Shown here: positions 8,934-16,978 of the stretch, in pieces | Position numbering within the stretch: position 1 is the first letter of the stretch | How the letters are laid out: each line of letters opens with the position of its first letter | NCBI GenBank assembly: GCA_023229605.1 | Contig: JALNYY010000042.1 | Coordinates: 1-28,464 of the forward strand | DNA: 28,464 bases | Direction: 5' to 3' | Source: Methylobacter sp. | GTDB lineage: Bacteria > Pseudomonadota > Gammaproteobacteria > Methylococcales > Methylomonadaceae | Notes under the pieces: model-generated | Database searches by the model: none | What the model saw: only the letters and a program-made list of their open reading frames with translations | What the model was told of the DNA's origin: nothing | Position numbers and translations under genes: made by a program

Positions 8934-10607
8934 TTAAAACAATCCGGTGATTTTACCGTTATCATCAATATCGATACGTTCCGCAGCAGGCACTTTAGGC
9001 AGGCCGGGCATGGTCATCATATCACCCGCAATTGCCACAATAAAGCCGGCGCCGTTGGCGAGGCGGACATCGCTGATTTCGATGACATGCCCGGAAGGCG
9101 CGCCCTTGGAACCAGGGTTGGTTGAAAACGACATTTGGGTTTTTGCGATGCAGATCGGGAACTTGCCGTAATCGGCATTCCATGCGGCCAGTTGCGCTTT
9201 GACTTTGGCGCTGGCTGTGACGCTGCCGGCTCCGTAGAGCTTGGTGGCGATGGCTTCGATTTTTTCCCAAAGGCTCAGGTTTTCATCGTAGACGTAGTTA
9301 AATCCGGGTTCGCGATTGTCAACGATGCCGCCGACTACATGAGCCAGTTCCTCCGCACCGGCTCCGCCTTCCGCCCAATGTTTGGAAACCACGCAGCGTG
9401 CGCCCAAGGCTTCGCATTTTTTCTTCAGCAACGCAATTTCCGCATCGGTATCGAAAGTAAAGTGGTTGATGCACACCACACAAGGCAGGCCGTAATGATG
9501 GGTAATATTGTGGTAATGGCGCTCAAGATTGGCGAAGCCTTGTTCCAGGGCCGCCAGATTCTCCTGGTTTAGTTCTTCCTTAACCACGCCGCCGTGGAAT
9601 TTAAGCGCCCTGACCGTAGCAACCAGCACCACTGCGGAGGGTTTGAGCCCTGCCATGCGGCATTTAATGTCGATAAACTTTTCAGCGCCCAAGTCGGCCC
9701 CGAAGCCCGCTTCGGTCACTACATAATCGGCCAGTTTCAGCGCGGTTTTGGTGGCGGTTACGGTGTTGCAGCCGTGGGCGATATTGGCGAACGGCCCGCC
9801 GTGAATAATCGCGATATTGTTTTCCAGCGTCTGCACCAGATTGGGTTTGATCGCATCTTTCAACAAGGCCGCCATCGAGCCTTGCGCATTCAGGTCGCGG
9901 GCATAAACCGGCGTCACCCGGTCGGACTTATAGCCGATCACGATGCGGCCCAGACGTTCTTTAAGGTCTGCACGGCTGGTGGCGAGGCATAAAATCGCCA
10001 TGACTTCGGACGCGACCACGATGTCGTAACCGTCTTCACGCAAATAGCCGTTGGCGGGCCCGCCCATGCCGACCACGATGTTGCGGAGCGCCCGGTCGTT
10101 CATGTCGACCACGCGCTTCCATTGGATGCGCCTTGGGTCGATGTCCAGATCGTTGCCGTGATTGATATGGTTGTCGATCAACGCCGACAGCAGGTTATGC
10201 GCGACGCCGATCGCGTGGAAATCGCCGGTAAAATGCAGGTTGATGTCTTCCATCGGCACAACCTGCGAGTAACCGCCGCCCGCCGCGCCGCCTTTCACGC
10301 CAAAGCACGGGCCTAATGACGGTTCGCGCAGGCACATCATGGTTTTTTTGCCGATGCGGTTCAGCGCATCGCCGAGGCCCACGGTGGTGGTGGTCTTGCC
10401 TTCGCCGGCCGGGGTCGGGCTGATCGCGGTGACCAGAATCAGCTTGCCGTCTTCTTTATCGGACAGGCTGTTGACGTATTCCAGCGACATCTTGGCTTTG
10501 TAATGGCCGTAAGGGTCAAGGTGCTCGGCGTCGATGCCGTATTGTTCTTTAACCAAGCCGATGATCGGCTTCATGTCGGCTTGTTGGGCGATTTCTATAT
10601 CTGACAT
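8934..10607 (-). CDS. fhs: Formate--tetrahydrofolate ligase
   Basis: The enzyme makes 10-formyl-THF from formate, ATP and THF, feeding C1 units to the serine cycle and purine synthesis. All 557 residues align with the family by eye. The P-loop TPAGEGKTTTT begins at residue 65. LREPSLGPCFGVKGGAAGGGYSQ-type substrate-site sequence and DINLHFTGDFHAI follow, and the C-terminal part has the motifs VVCINHFTFDTDAEI, FPICIAKTQMSFS and GFIVAIAGDMMTMPGLP. In methylotrophs this gene is also called ftfL. It is the fourth C1 gene in the minus-strand row and is separated from glyA by a toxin-antitoxin pair. Its upstream spacer (37 bases) is A/T-rich with no clear Shine-Dalgarno sequence, so a start or expression peculiarity is possible. 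Confidence 0.97.
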   Translation of the reverse strand: MSDIEIAQQADMKPIIGLVKEQYGIDAEHLDPYGHYKAKMSLEYVNSLSDKEDGKLILVTAISPTPAGEGKTTTTVGLGDALNRIGKKTMMCLREPSLGPCFGVKGGAAGGGYSQVVPMEDINLHFTGDFHAIGVAHNLLSALIDNHINHGNDLDIDPRRIQWKRVVDMNDRALRNIVVGMGGPANGYLREDGYDIVVASEVMAILCLATSRADLKERLGRIVIGYKSDRVTPVYARDLNAQGSMAALLKDAIKPNLVQTLENNIAIIHGGPFANIAHGCNTVTATKTALKLADYVVTEAGFGADLGAEKFIDIKCRMAGLKPSAVVLVATVRALKFHGGVVKEELNQENLAALEQGFANLERHYHNITHHYGLPCVVCINHFTFDTDAEIALLKKKCEALGARCVVSKHWAEGGAGAEELAHVVGGIVDNREPGFNYVYDENLSLWEKIEAIATKLYGAGSVTASAKVKAQLAAWNADYGKFPICIAKTQMSFSTNPGSKGAPSGHVIEISDVRLANGAGFIVAIAGDMMTMPGLPKVPAAERIDIDDNGKITGLF

Positions 10608-10644
10608 ATTTATTTTTCAAAAAAAGGAGTTGGTTGAATCTTGG

Positions 10645-10983
10645 CTATTGACCATTTTTTAGTATTTGCAGGATGGTGCTTATTACTTTTTCATGTGACG
10701 AATTGGTAAGTGTGGCTACGTTTTTATTGATCAGTGCTACATTGGCAGTGAATAGTTTACCGGGTCGAACAAAGCTAACCACGTTCAGGCTGCCGTTTTT
10801 ATAATCGGCCTCATCAATGCGTATAGCCTTGTCGTCGTTATATGATTTACTGGTGATTTGACACAATATCCAATCGTTTCGTTGAGCATAGGCTAGCACT
10901 AACGCAGGTCTTAACTTCGCGTGGCTTAAATCCGAAAATGGGAATGAGACAAAAACAATATCGGCTACTGATAACTCGCCCAT
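10645..10983 (-). CDS. MazF/PemK-like type II toxin
   Basis: The 112-residue protein has the MazF/PemK/CcdB-fold pattern. It starts with DIVFVSFPFSDLSHAKLRPALVL, where the FPFSD and KLRPALVL motifs are typical, then ILCQITSK, and ends with conserved hydrophobic helices. MazF-like toxins are usually sequence-specific endoribonucleases. Its start overlaps the upstream antitoxin gene by 19 bases, the usual arrangement for coupled expression. The pair lies between glyA and fhs, interrupting the C1 gene row. RNase activity and target site are inferred from the family and not visible in the sequence. Confidence 0.82.
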   Translation of the reverse strand: MGELSVADIVFVSFPFSDLSHAKLRPALVLAYAQRNDWILCQITSKSYNDDKAIRIDEADYKNGSLNVVSFVRPGKLFTANVALINKNVATLTNSSHEKVISTILQILKNGQ

Positions 10984-11177
10984 GCCTCATCCTCTTCAGG
11001 CCGATTCCAATCGACTGCTAATACTTGCTCGCTTAACAAGGCTGGTTCATGCTTTGATGGCAATGTTTGGTGAGCAACCTTAGCCTGCATAAACTCAATA
11101 AAATTGAACACTTCTTGTTGCATAGGCTCAGGGAGTGCGCTGATTTTTGCGGTTATTTCTTGAATGGAATGTGTCAT
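10965..11177 (-). CDS. DUF2281-like antitoxin
   Basis: This 70-residue acidic protein begins MTHSIQEITAKISALPEPM and contains QQEVFNFIEFMQAK, the helical core of the DUF2281 family. The C-terminal part carries a tryptophan-rich acidic tail (WNRPEEDEAWASYQ) that could wrap the toxin. The ATG at 11177 is chosen because AGGGGG lies seven bases upstream; an ATG at 11207 would add ten residues with no such site. It precedes and overlaps the MazF-like toxin by 19 bases. DUF2281 proteins are often found upstream of toxins, and antitoxin function with autoregulation is inferred from this context. Confidence 0.78.
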   Translation of the reverse strand: MTHSIQEITAKISALPEPMQQEVFNFIEFMQAKVAHQTLPSKHEPALLSEQVLAVDWNRPEEDEAWASYQ

Positions 11178-11183
11178 CAGTTT

Positions 11184-11189
11184 CCCCCT
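11184..11189 (-). promoter_or_regulatory. Strong ribosome site deciding the antitoxin start
   Basis: On the minus strand AGGGGG lies six to seven bases before the ATG at 11177. It supports the shorter 70-residue antitoxin and high translation relative to the toxin. Confidence 0.65.
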
Positions 11190-11260
11190 GTTTAAATCTT
11201 TGGACATGTAAGCTTAGGTTAGCGATTATTGATTCAATGAACATAAACTTACACGCCCTT

Positions 11261-11286
11261 GTTGGAGTTAGCAAGCTCACCCCAAC
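11261..11286. repeat. Imperfect palindrome downstream of glyA
   Basis: GTTGG (11261-11265) pairs with CCAAC (11282-11286), and AGC/GCT pair inside, around a short loop. It is similar in style to GTTGGGGT...ACCCCAAC dispersed palindromes of methanotrophs and other bacteria. It lies 20 bases past the glyA stop and before the toxin-antitoxin genes, so it may end glyA transcription or mark an inserted segment. No T-tract follows. Confidence 0.45.
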
Positions 11287-11306
11287 ACTTTGATGCCAAA
11301 TGACAA

Positions 11307-12560
11307 TCAACTATAAACCGGAAACCGCGCGCACAGATTGCTGACTTTCTCGCGTACCGCGGCAAGCACAGATTCGTCTTCCATGTTTTCCATCACATCG
11401 CACATCAGGTTCGCGATCTCGATCATTTCCGCTTCCTTAAAGCCGCGCGTGGTCGGTGCCGGCGTGCCGACACGGATGCCGCTGGTCACGAACGGCGATT
11501 GCGGGTCGTTAGGCACGGCGTTTTTGTTGACGGTGATATGCGCTTTGCTCAAGGCCGCATCGGCCGCTTTGCCGGTGATGCCTTTGGCGATCAAGGAAAC
11601 CAGCATCAAATGATCGTCGGTGCCGCCGGACACCACGTCGAAGCCGCGTTTCATAAATACTGCTGCCATGGCCTGGGCGTTTTTAATAACCTGTTGCTGA
11701 TAAACGCGGAACTCGGGCTGCATGGCTTCTTTAAACGCAACGGCTTTGGCCGCAATCACGTGCATTAACGGGCCGCCCTGAATGCCGGGGAAGATGTTGG
11801 AGTCGAATTTTTTCTCCAGCTCCGGGTTGCTTTTGCACAAAATCAGGCCGCCGCGCGGGCCGCGCAAGGATTTGTGCGTGGTGCTGGTGACCACGTCGGC
11901 AATCGGCACGGGGTTGGGGTATAAGCCTGCGGCAACCAAGCCGGCGATATGCGCCATATCGACAAACAGGTAAGCGCCGACTTTATCGGCGATGTCGCGG
12001 AAGCGTTGCCAATCCCAGATGCGCGAGTAGGCGGAAAAACCTGCAATCAACACTTTGGGCCGGTGTTCCAGCGCCAGGGCTTCAACTTGAGCATAATCGA
12101 TTTCGCCGGTTTCCGGGTGCAGGCCGTATTGCACCGCATGGTAGATTTTGCCGGAGAAGTTAGGCTTGGCGCCGTGGGTTAAATGGCCTCCGTCGGCAAG
12201 GCTCAGGCCCAGGATGGTGTCGCCCGGTTGTATCAGGGCCATGAATACCGCCATGTTGGCTTGCGAGCCTGAATGCGGTTGGACATTCGCGTAATCCGCG
12301 CCGAACAGTTCTTTGGCGCGGTCGATGGCCAATTGCTCGGCCTTGTCGACGAATTCGCAGCCGCCGTAATAACGCTTGCCGGGGTAGCCTTCGGCATATT
12401 TGTTGGTCAACTGGGTGCCTTGCGCCTCCATGACCCGCGGGCTGCAATAGTTTTCGGAGGCGATCAGCTCGATGTGATCTTCCTGGCGTTGGCGTTCTTC
12501 TTCGAGTGCCTGAAACAATTCATCATCGAAGCCTTTAATAGTCATTGATTTTTTAAACAT
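11307..12560 (-). CDS. glyA: Serine hydroxymethyltransferase
   Basis: GlyA transfers a C1 unit from methylene-THF to glycine, making serine; it is the entry step of the serine cycle as well as housekeeping glycine metabolism. The 417-residue length is normal. The PLP lysine is K230 in TSTTHKSLRGPRGG. Other family motifs are ELIASENYCSPRVM (31-44), YAEGYPGKRYYGG (55-67), and VDMAHIAGLVAAG (200-212). The start at 12560 is supported by AGGAGA six bases upstream; starting at M6 would lose that spacing. It lies 28 bases downstream of glycerate kinase, in the row mtdA-gck-glyA, so it is probably co-transcribed as a C1-assimilation unit. Confidence 0.97.
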   Translation of the reverse strand: MFKKSMTIKGFDDELFQALEEERQRQEDHIELIASENYCSPRVMEAQGTQLTNKYAEGYPGKRYYGGCEFVDKAEQLAIDRAKELFGADYANVQPHSGSQANMAVFMALIQPGDTILGLSLADGGHLTHGAKPNFSGKIYHAVQYGLHPETGEIDYAQVEALALEHRPKVLIAGFSAYSRIWDWQRFRDIADKVGAYLFVDMAHIAGLVAAGLYPNPVPIADVVTSTTHKSLRGPRGGLILCKSNPELEKKFDSNIFPGIQGGPLMHVIAAKAVAFKEAMQPEFRVYQQQVIKNAQAMAAVFMKRGFDVVSGGTDDHLMLVSLIAKGITGKAADAALSKAHITVNKNAVPNDPQSPFVTSGIRVGTPAPTTRGFKEAEMIEIANLMCDVMENMEDESVLAAVREKVSNLCARFPVYS

Positions 12561-12588
12561 AGTGTTCTCCTGGATTAATATTTTTTGT

Positions 12589-13953
12589 TTAAGGTGCAGG
12601 CTGGATCAGCAATATTTGCAGATCGGCGACATTGGTGCCTGTCGCGCCGGTAATCACTAAGTCGCCGGACGCTTTTAGCGCGGCGTATGAATCGTTATTC
12701 TCAAGCAGTTCGCTAGGGCTTACGCCTGCCTGAATCATACGTTTAATCGTGTTCGGGTCGACGATGCCTCCGGCCGCATCGGTGGGGCCGTCCAGGCCGT
12801 CGGTGCCGCCGCTGAGGAATGCCCAGTTGCCGGGTAAGCTACGTTTTTCAGCGGCTATTGCAAAAGCCAGCGCCATTTCCTGATTGCGGCCGCCGCGTCC
12901 AGTGCCTTTTAAGGCGACCGTGGTTTCGCCGCCCGCCAGCAGGGCGATTTCGCCTAAAGCGCCTGCTTTCGGCAGTCGCCCTTCGACACACCGGGCGACT
13001 ATAGCCGCCGCTACAGTCCTAGCCTCGCCGCATAAATGATCGCTGTACAGTTCGGTTTCGTAACCCAGCTCTTGAGCGGCTTGCAGCATTGCGTTGACGC
13101 TGATGGCATTGCTGCCGATCAGGGTATGTCCGGTATTCCTTCGGCTATGCCCAGGACAGGCTTTAAAAATATCGTCGCCCGGTTTGGGGGTTTCGGCAAT
13201 AGCGCCCAGTTTGCCCTGTTCCAGATGCTGCCGGACATTGGCTGGAACCTGTTCCCAAACGCCTTTGGCCTTAAAAACCTCAATGGCGTCGGCATAAGTG
13301 GTGTCGTCAGCTACGGTGGGGCCGCTGGCAATGGCGCTCAAGTCGTCGCCCAAAACATCGGATAAAATAAGCGCATGCACAGCGGCGGGTGCCGCCATTT
13401 TGACCAGGCCGCCGCCTTTTAATTGCGACAAATGTTTGCGCACGCAGTTAATCTGGTTGATGGTAGCTCCCGAGGCCAGCAGCAGTGCGGTGGCGGCAAT
13501 CTTTTCCTGCAAAGTGATTTGGCCGGCAGGGTACGGGATCAGCGCAGAACCGCCGCCGCTGACCAGCGCCAGCACCAGTTCGTTCTCTTTAGCATTGCGC
13601 ACCCGGTCCGCAATGATTTTCGCGCCTTCAAGCCCGGCGGCATCGGGCAGAGGATGCCCGGCGCCGATCACGTCGACATTGTCGACGCCGGTCGCATTCT
13701 CGTAATTGGTGACGGCGATACCGTTGCCCGCCAGCATTCCCGCAGGAATGATTTCCTGCGCCGCCTGCGCCATCGCACAGGCGGCCTTGCCGAAAGCGAT
13801 AAGATGCACTTTTGCATAACTGCCAAAGAGCTCCGGGACAAGATAGCGTTTAACAGCCAGATAAGGATCGGCCGCCGCTATGCCTGCCCGGAAAATGCTG
13901 AGGGCGTCTTGTCTTATCGCTGCCGGATCGGCTTGATGCGCTGAAGAGTTCAT
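12589..13953 (-). CDS. gck: Glycerate 2-kinase (MOFRL family)
   Basis: The enzyme phosphorylates D-glycerate with ATP to 2-phosphoglycerate, the step that returns serine-cycle carbon to central metabolism. The 454-residue protein has the DUF4147/MOFRL layout of GckA/TtuD. KVHLIAFGKAACAMA is near residue 55, GAGHPLPD near 117, LALVSGGGSALIPYP in the middle of the N-domain, and the C-terminal MOFRL domain has AGGETTVALKGTGRGGRNQEMA-type sequence and LSGGTDGLDGPTDAAGG. Residues 266-275 (CPGHSRRNTG) interrupt the usual passage from KPGDDIF to a helix starting TLIGSNA. They correspond to a 32-base palindromic repeat inserted in frame. Catalytic motifs appear intact, so function is likely kept. It lies 30 bases after mtdA and 28 before glyA. 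Confidence 0.92.
   Translation of the reverse strand: MNSSAHQADPAAIRQDALSIFRAGIAAADPYLAVKRYLVPELFGSYAKVHLIAFGKAACAMAQAAQEIIPAGMLAGNGIAVTNYENATGVDNVDVIGAGHPLPDAAGLEGAKIIADRVRNAKENELVLALVSGGGSALIPYPAGQITLQEKIAATALLLASGATINQINCVRKHLSQLKGGGLVKMAAPAAVHALILSDVLGDDLSAIASGPTVADDTTYADAIEVFKAKGVWEQVPANVRQHLEQGKLGAIAETPKPGDDIFKACPGHSRRNTGHTLIGSNAISVNAMLQAAQELGYETELYSDHLCGEARTVAAAIVARCVEGRLPKAGALGEIALLAGGETTVALKGTGRGGRNQEMALAFAIAAEKRSLPGNWAFLSGGTDGLDGPTDAAGGIVDPNTIKRMIQAGVSPSELLENNDSYAALKASGDLVITGATGTNVADLQILLIQPAP
13127..13158 (-). repeat. In-frame palindromic repeat inside glycerate kinase
   Basis: The 32-base segment starts TGTCC and ends GGACA. Its core CCTTCGGCTATGC also occurs at 7726-7738, with GTCC just upstream in both places. 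It encodes a ten-residue, charged, loop-like peptide that is absent from usual glycerate kinases. The 13-base core match alone could occur by chance in a window this size; the flanking GTCC and the protein-level insertion strengthen the case. Confidence 0.5.
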
Positions 13954-13983
13954 GTCAGGTTTTGTGGCTGCAACAGGCGCGGT

Positions 13984-14841
13984 TTAAGCCATTTCCTTGG
14001 CCAGGGCAAAGATGTTTTCGGCATCGAAAACCTGCTTGTTGTCTTCAAATAACTTTGCGATACAGGCGCGGTGCAAGGCCAGCTTTAGCGATCCGAAGCC
14101 GATAGCGCCCCAGATAATTTTGCCGTTGCGCAGGTTGCCTTTGTCCATCACGTCGGTGCCGCCTATGCCCAATGGGGGCGTAGCGTTGGCGTCTGCGATC
14201 ATTTCGATATGGGGGTTATGCAGCCATTGCTCGGCTGTGAGCAGCTCTACGCCTGCCGCACCGGTTGCTAAAACAATGTTGGCGTGTTCGATAGCCTTGC
14301 CCCTGGCATTATTGTCGAAAGCTTCGGCAGGGGTCAGGTTTACGCCAAAGCGTGCTTTCATGTTGTCGCAGGCTTGAACGGCGCGCTCCATTTTGCGGGC
14401 CGTCAATGTTACGTCGGCGCCTTCCTTTGCCAGCATCGCCGCAGCGCGTTGTCCTACCGGGCCGGTGCCGGCCAGCACCACCGCTTTTTTACCGGTCAGA
14501 GCGCCGCTGGACGCCAGTTTTGCAACGGCGGCCGCGGCCGTGGTGTTGCTGCCGTTGCTGTCGAGCATCACCGAAACCTGGAACCCCGGGAAAAAGTGTT
14601 TTTGCACTGCGGTAAATAATGCCTGACCGGCGATCATGTCGCTGCCGCCGACAAAAATGGCGGTATTTTTTTTGTCTTTGGGTGCGCGGGTAAATATCGT
14701 GCCTTCAACCAGCGCCGAGATGTTGTCAGGCGTCAATCCTCCATGTCCGATTACATGATCCGCACCGCCGTCATAGGCAACAACAGTATCGAAAACTGAT
14801 GGGTGAGTGTCTGTATCGAATTGGAATAGCAGTTTTTTCAT
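13984..14841 (-). CDS. mtdA: NADP-dependent methylene-H4F/H4MPT dehydrogenase MtdA
   Basis: MtdA oxidises methylene-tetrahydrofolate or methylene-tetrahydromethanopterin with NADP and links formaldehyde-derived C1 units to assimilation. The enzyme is largely confined to methylotrophs. The 285-residue length is close to the about 288 of characterised MtdA. The N-terminus FQFDTDTHPSVFDTVVAYDGGADHV and LDSNGSNTTAAAAVAKL (93-109) match the family, and AGTGPVGQRAAAML (124-137) is the NADP-binding loop. It opens the minus-strand row mtdA-gck-glyA and faces mdh across a 308-base divergent region. The upstream sequence CACGAGTAAGTTA gives a modest ribosome site. fch, often near mtdA, is not in this window. 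Confidence 0.95.
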   Translation of the reverse strand: MKKLLFQFDTDTHPSVFDTVVAYDGGADHVIGHGGLTPDNISALVEGTIFTRAPKDKKNTAIFVGGSDMIAGQALFTAVQKHFFPGFQVSVMLDSNGSNTTAAAAVAKLASSGALTGKKAVVLAGTGPVGQRAAAMLAKEGADVTLTARKMERAVQACDNMKARFGVNLTPAEAFDNNARGKAIEHANIVLATGAAGVELLTAEQWLHNPHIEMIADANATPPLGIGGTDVMDKGNLRNGKIIWGAIGFGSLKLALHRACIAKLFEDNKQVFDAENIFALAKEMA

Positions 14842-14898
14842 TAACTTACTCGTGATGGGTTAGTCTGGTGTACGTGAATACGGATATTAAACCGCCGT

Positions 14899-14904
14899 AT
14901 TATA
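14899..14904 (-). promoter_or_regulatory. Candidate -10 box for mtdA operon
   Basis: The minus strand reads TATAAT here, about 58 bases before the mtdA ATG. No consensus -35 is found 16-18 bases further upstream, where AGGCGG lies; an activator may be needed if this is the true promoter. Confidence 0.35.
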
Positions 14905-14987
14905 TCTCGATAAACGAAACACCGCCTTATTTAGCCTGCTTCCTGATTAGGCGGGATTTGTAATTTTGGCGTGTTTTTTTGATATGC

Positions 14988-15017
14988 TTGCTAGGAGAGG
15001 CTTATCTTCGCTATTAT
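14988..15017 (+). promoter_or_regulatory. Candidate promoter for mdh
   Basis: TTGCTA (14988-14993) and TATTAT (15012-15017) are 18 bases apart. This would give a leader of about 125 bases before mdh. The assignment is by pattern only. Confidence 0.38.
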
Positions 15018-15149
15018 CTGTAAAAATAGAGTTATGCCGTGGCTGTTAGGCGTTGCCGGGAATGGGGTTTAATTCCGATATTTTCCGATTATCTTGGTAG
15101 CTTTATCGAATAAGCTTAGGAAAAAATATAAAAATCAAAGGAAAAACAG

Positions 15150-16130
15150 ATGAAAACACCCGTTCACATTGCTGTAACAGGCGCCGCAGGGCAGATCAGC
15201 TATTCTTTGCTGTTCCGATTGGCCGCCGGCGCGTTGCTGGGTAAAGACCAGCCGATCGTACTGCGTTTGCTCGAAATAACCCCGGCAATGAGCGCCTTGC
15301 AAGGCGTGGTGATGGAGTTAAAAGATTGTGCTTTCCCTTTGCTGCATCGCATTGAAGTTACCGACGATCCCAGGGTAGCCTTTAAGAATGTCGACTACGC
15401 ATTTTTGGTCGGCGCCCGGCCAAGAGGGCCGGGCATGGAACGCAAGGATTTGTTGGCAGTAAATGCAGAGATTTTTGCGGTCCAGGGCAAGGCCTTGAGT
15501 GATGTCGCAAGCAGAAAGGTAAAGGTTTTGGTGACAGGCAATCCGGCCAACACCAACGCCCTGATTGCGTTGAGCAATGCGCCGGACTTAAAACCGGAAA
15601 ATTTTTCCGCAATGACAAGGTTGGATCACAATCGGTCGTTAAGCCAATTGGCTGAAAAATGCGGTGTTTTGCCTGCCGATATAAAAAACATGATTGTCTG
15701 GGGCAATCACTCGACTACGCAGTATCCTGACATCCATCATGCCAAGGTCAAGGGACAGGATGCCTTGTCTTTGGTTGATAACGATTGGTACGTCAATGAA
15801 TTTATTCCGATCGTTCAGCAGCGGGGGGCTGAAATCATTAAAGCCAGGGGGCAATCCAGCGCCGCATCGGCTGCAAATGCAGCGATAGGGCAGATGAAAT
15901 CCTGGGCTCTGGGCACCGACCAGGGCGACTGGGTGAGTATGGCTGTGTTATCGGACGGCAATTACGGCATTGAGTCCGGGCTGGTTTACTCTTTCCCGGT
16001 AACGGTAATTGACGGCGAGGTTAATATTGTAAGAGGCCTGGATATTAACGAGTTCAGCTGGCAAAGAATGCGGGTCACCGAGGCTGAATTAAAAGCGGAA
16101 AGGGATGAGGTTAAGCATTTATTGAAATAA
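15150..16130 (+). CDS. mdh: Malate dehydrogenase
   Basis: The product interconverts oxaloacetate and malate with NAD, serving both the TCA and serine cycles. The 326-residue length is typical for the cytosolic-type bacterial MDH group. The Rossmann loop is TGAAGQISYSLL (10-21), and E42 ends the second strand, favouring NAD. Catalytic and substrate residues lie in GARPRGPGMERKDLL (R92 and R98 region), GNPANTNA (130-137), TRLDHNR (156-162) and the proton-relay histidine H187 in WGNHSTTQYPD. AAAGGA eight bases before the ATG supports the start. It is divergent from mtdA, and no obvious intrinsic terminator follows it. Confidence 0.95.
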   Translation: MKTPVHIAVTGAAGQISYSLLFRLAAGALLGKDQPIVLRLLEITPAMSALQGVVMELKDCAFPLLHRIEVTDDPRVAFKNVDYAFLVGARPRGPGMERKDLLAVNAEIFAVQGKALSDVASRKVKVLVTGNPANTNALIALSNAPDLKPENFSAMTRLDHNRSLSQLAEKCGVLPADIKNMIVWGNHSTTQYPDIHHAKVKGQDALSLVDNDWYVNEFIPIVQQRGAEIIKARGQSSAASAANAAIGQMKSWALGTDQGDWVSMAVLSDGNYGIESGLVYSFPVTVIDGEVNIVRGLDINEFSWQRMRVTEAELKAERDEVKHLLK

Positions 16131-16315
16131 GAGGGCTGTTTAACTCACGCGCTTCTCATGGCTGCGGGCTACATCTTCATGGACTAGCGAGTGTGAAATT
16201 GGTTTGCAGTTCTGCCGGGCATTGCATATGTCCGTTTTCAGCAGGTTCTTTTTAATAGCCATAGATCCCGAATGTTTCTTTTGTCACGGCGAATTCAGTT
16301 CAGAACAATCACTTA

Positions 16316-16978
16316 ATGTCCCCTATCATTCGGTTCGACCAAGTGTCGGTCGCCAGCCACGAAAAAACGATCCTATCCGACGTCAGTTTTGCTCTTTTAC
16401 CCGGAGAAAAAGCCGTGTTATGCGGGAAATCCGGCGCCGGTAAGAGCAGTGTGCTGAAAACCTTGTTGGGACTCCACCTTATAAAATCAGGCACGGTTTA
16501 CTTTCAGGAAAAACCGCTGACTCCGGCATCCGTTCAGGCCATTCGGAGCTGTGCCGCCTATATTGGGCAAGAACCGATGCTGGCCGCTGAAAGCGTGCGG
16601 GAAGCCCTGTTGTTGCCTTTTCAATTTAAAGCGCATCGCGGTCGTCGGCCCACGGAAACCGGACTTATTGAAGTGTTGCAACGGCTGCAACTGCCTGCGG
16701 GCATTCTAAACCGGCAAAGCAGCCGTATTTCCGGCGGAGAAAAACAACGGATTGCGCTGGCTCGAGGCCTGCTGCTGGGCAAAAAGCTTTATCTGTTGGA
16801 TGAGGTGACCAGCGCACTGGATGCGGAAAGCAAGCAAGCCGTATTCGATGTTTTCTCCGATCCCCAGCTGACTGTTCTTTCGGTGGCTCACGACCCTGAG
16901 TGGTTGGAGCGTTGCGATATTATTTTCGAGCTTGAAGCGGGTCGGTTGACTCAGGCGGCGCATCATGGAAACACTTGA
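16316..16978 (+). CDS. fetA: FetA-like ABC exporter ATPase
   Basis: This 220-residue ATPase matches the FetA/YbbL group, which pairs with FetB in an exporter implicated in iron homeostasis and oxidative-stress tolerance in E. coli. Walker A GKSGAGKSS is at 37-45, the Q-loop in YIGQEP, the signature ISGGEKQR before residue 150, Walker B LYLLDE, and the D-loop SALD. The C-terminal H-switch is in VAHDPEW. The last 14 bases overlap the start of fetB, so translation is coupled. The ribosome site before 16316 is weak. Its location before the heavy-metal efflux operon suggests a metal-handling neighbourhood; substrate identity is inferred from homology. Confidence 0.87.
   Translation: MSPIIRFDQVSVASHEKTILSDVSFALLPGEKAVLCGKSGAGKSSVLKTLLGLHLIKSGTVYFQEKPLTPASVQAIRSCAAYIGQEPMLAAESVREALLLPFQFKAHRGRRPTETGLIEVLQRLQLPAGILNRQSSRISGGEKQRIALARGLLLGKKLYLLDEVTSALDAESKQAVFDVFSDPQLTVLSVAHDPEWLERCDIIFELEAGRLTQAAHHGNT

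Larger units (their letters stand above)
14842..15149. other. Divergent mtdA-mdh control region
   Basis: This 308-base region has no ORF and separates two serine-cycle units, so it should contain both promoters and any shared regulator site. A CCGCCT...AGGCGG inverted repeat (14922-14927 and 14949-14954) lies in the middle, between the two promoter candidates, and could be an operator. Confidence 0.55.

Noticed and set aside
13423..13944. Open frame of 173 codons opposite glycerate kinase
   Set aside because: It is a shadow of gck; Arg/Gln/Gly-rich composition and no motif or upstream signal.
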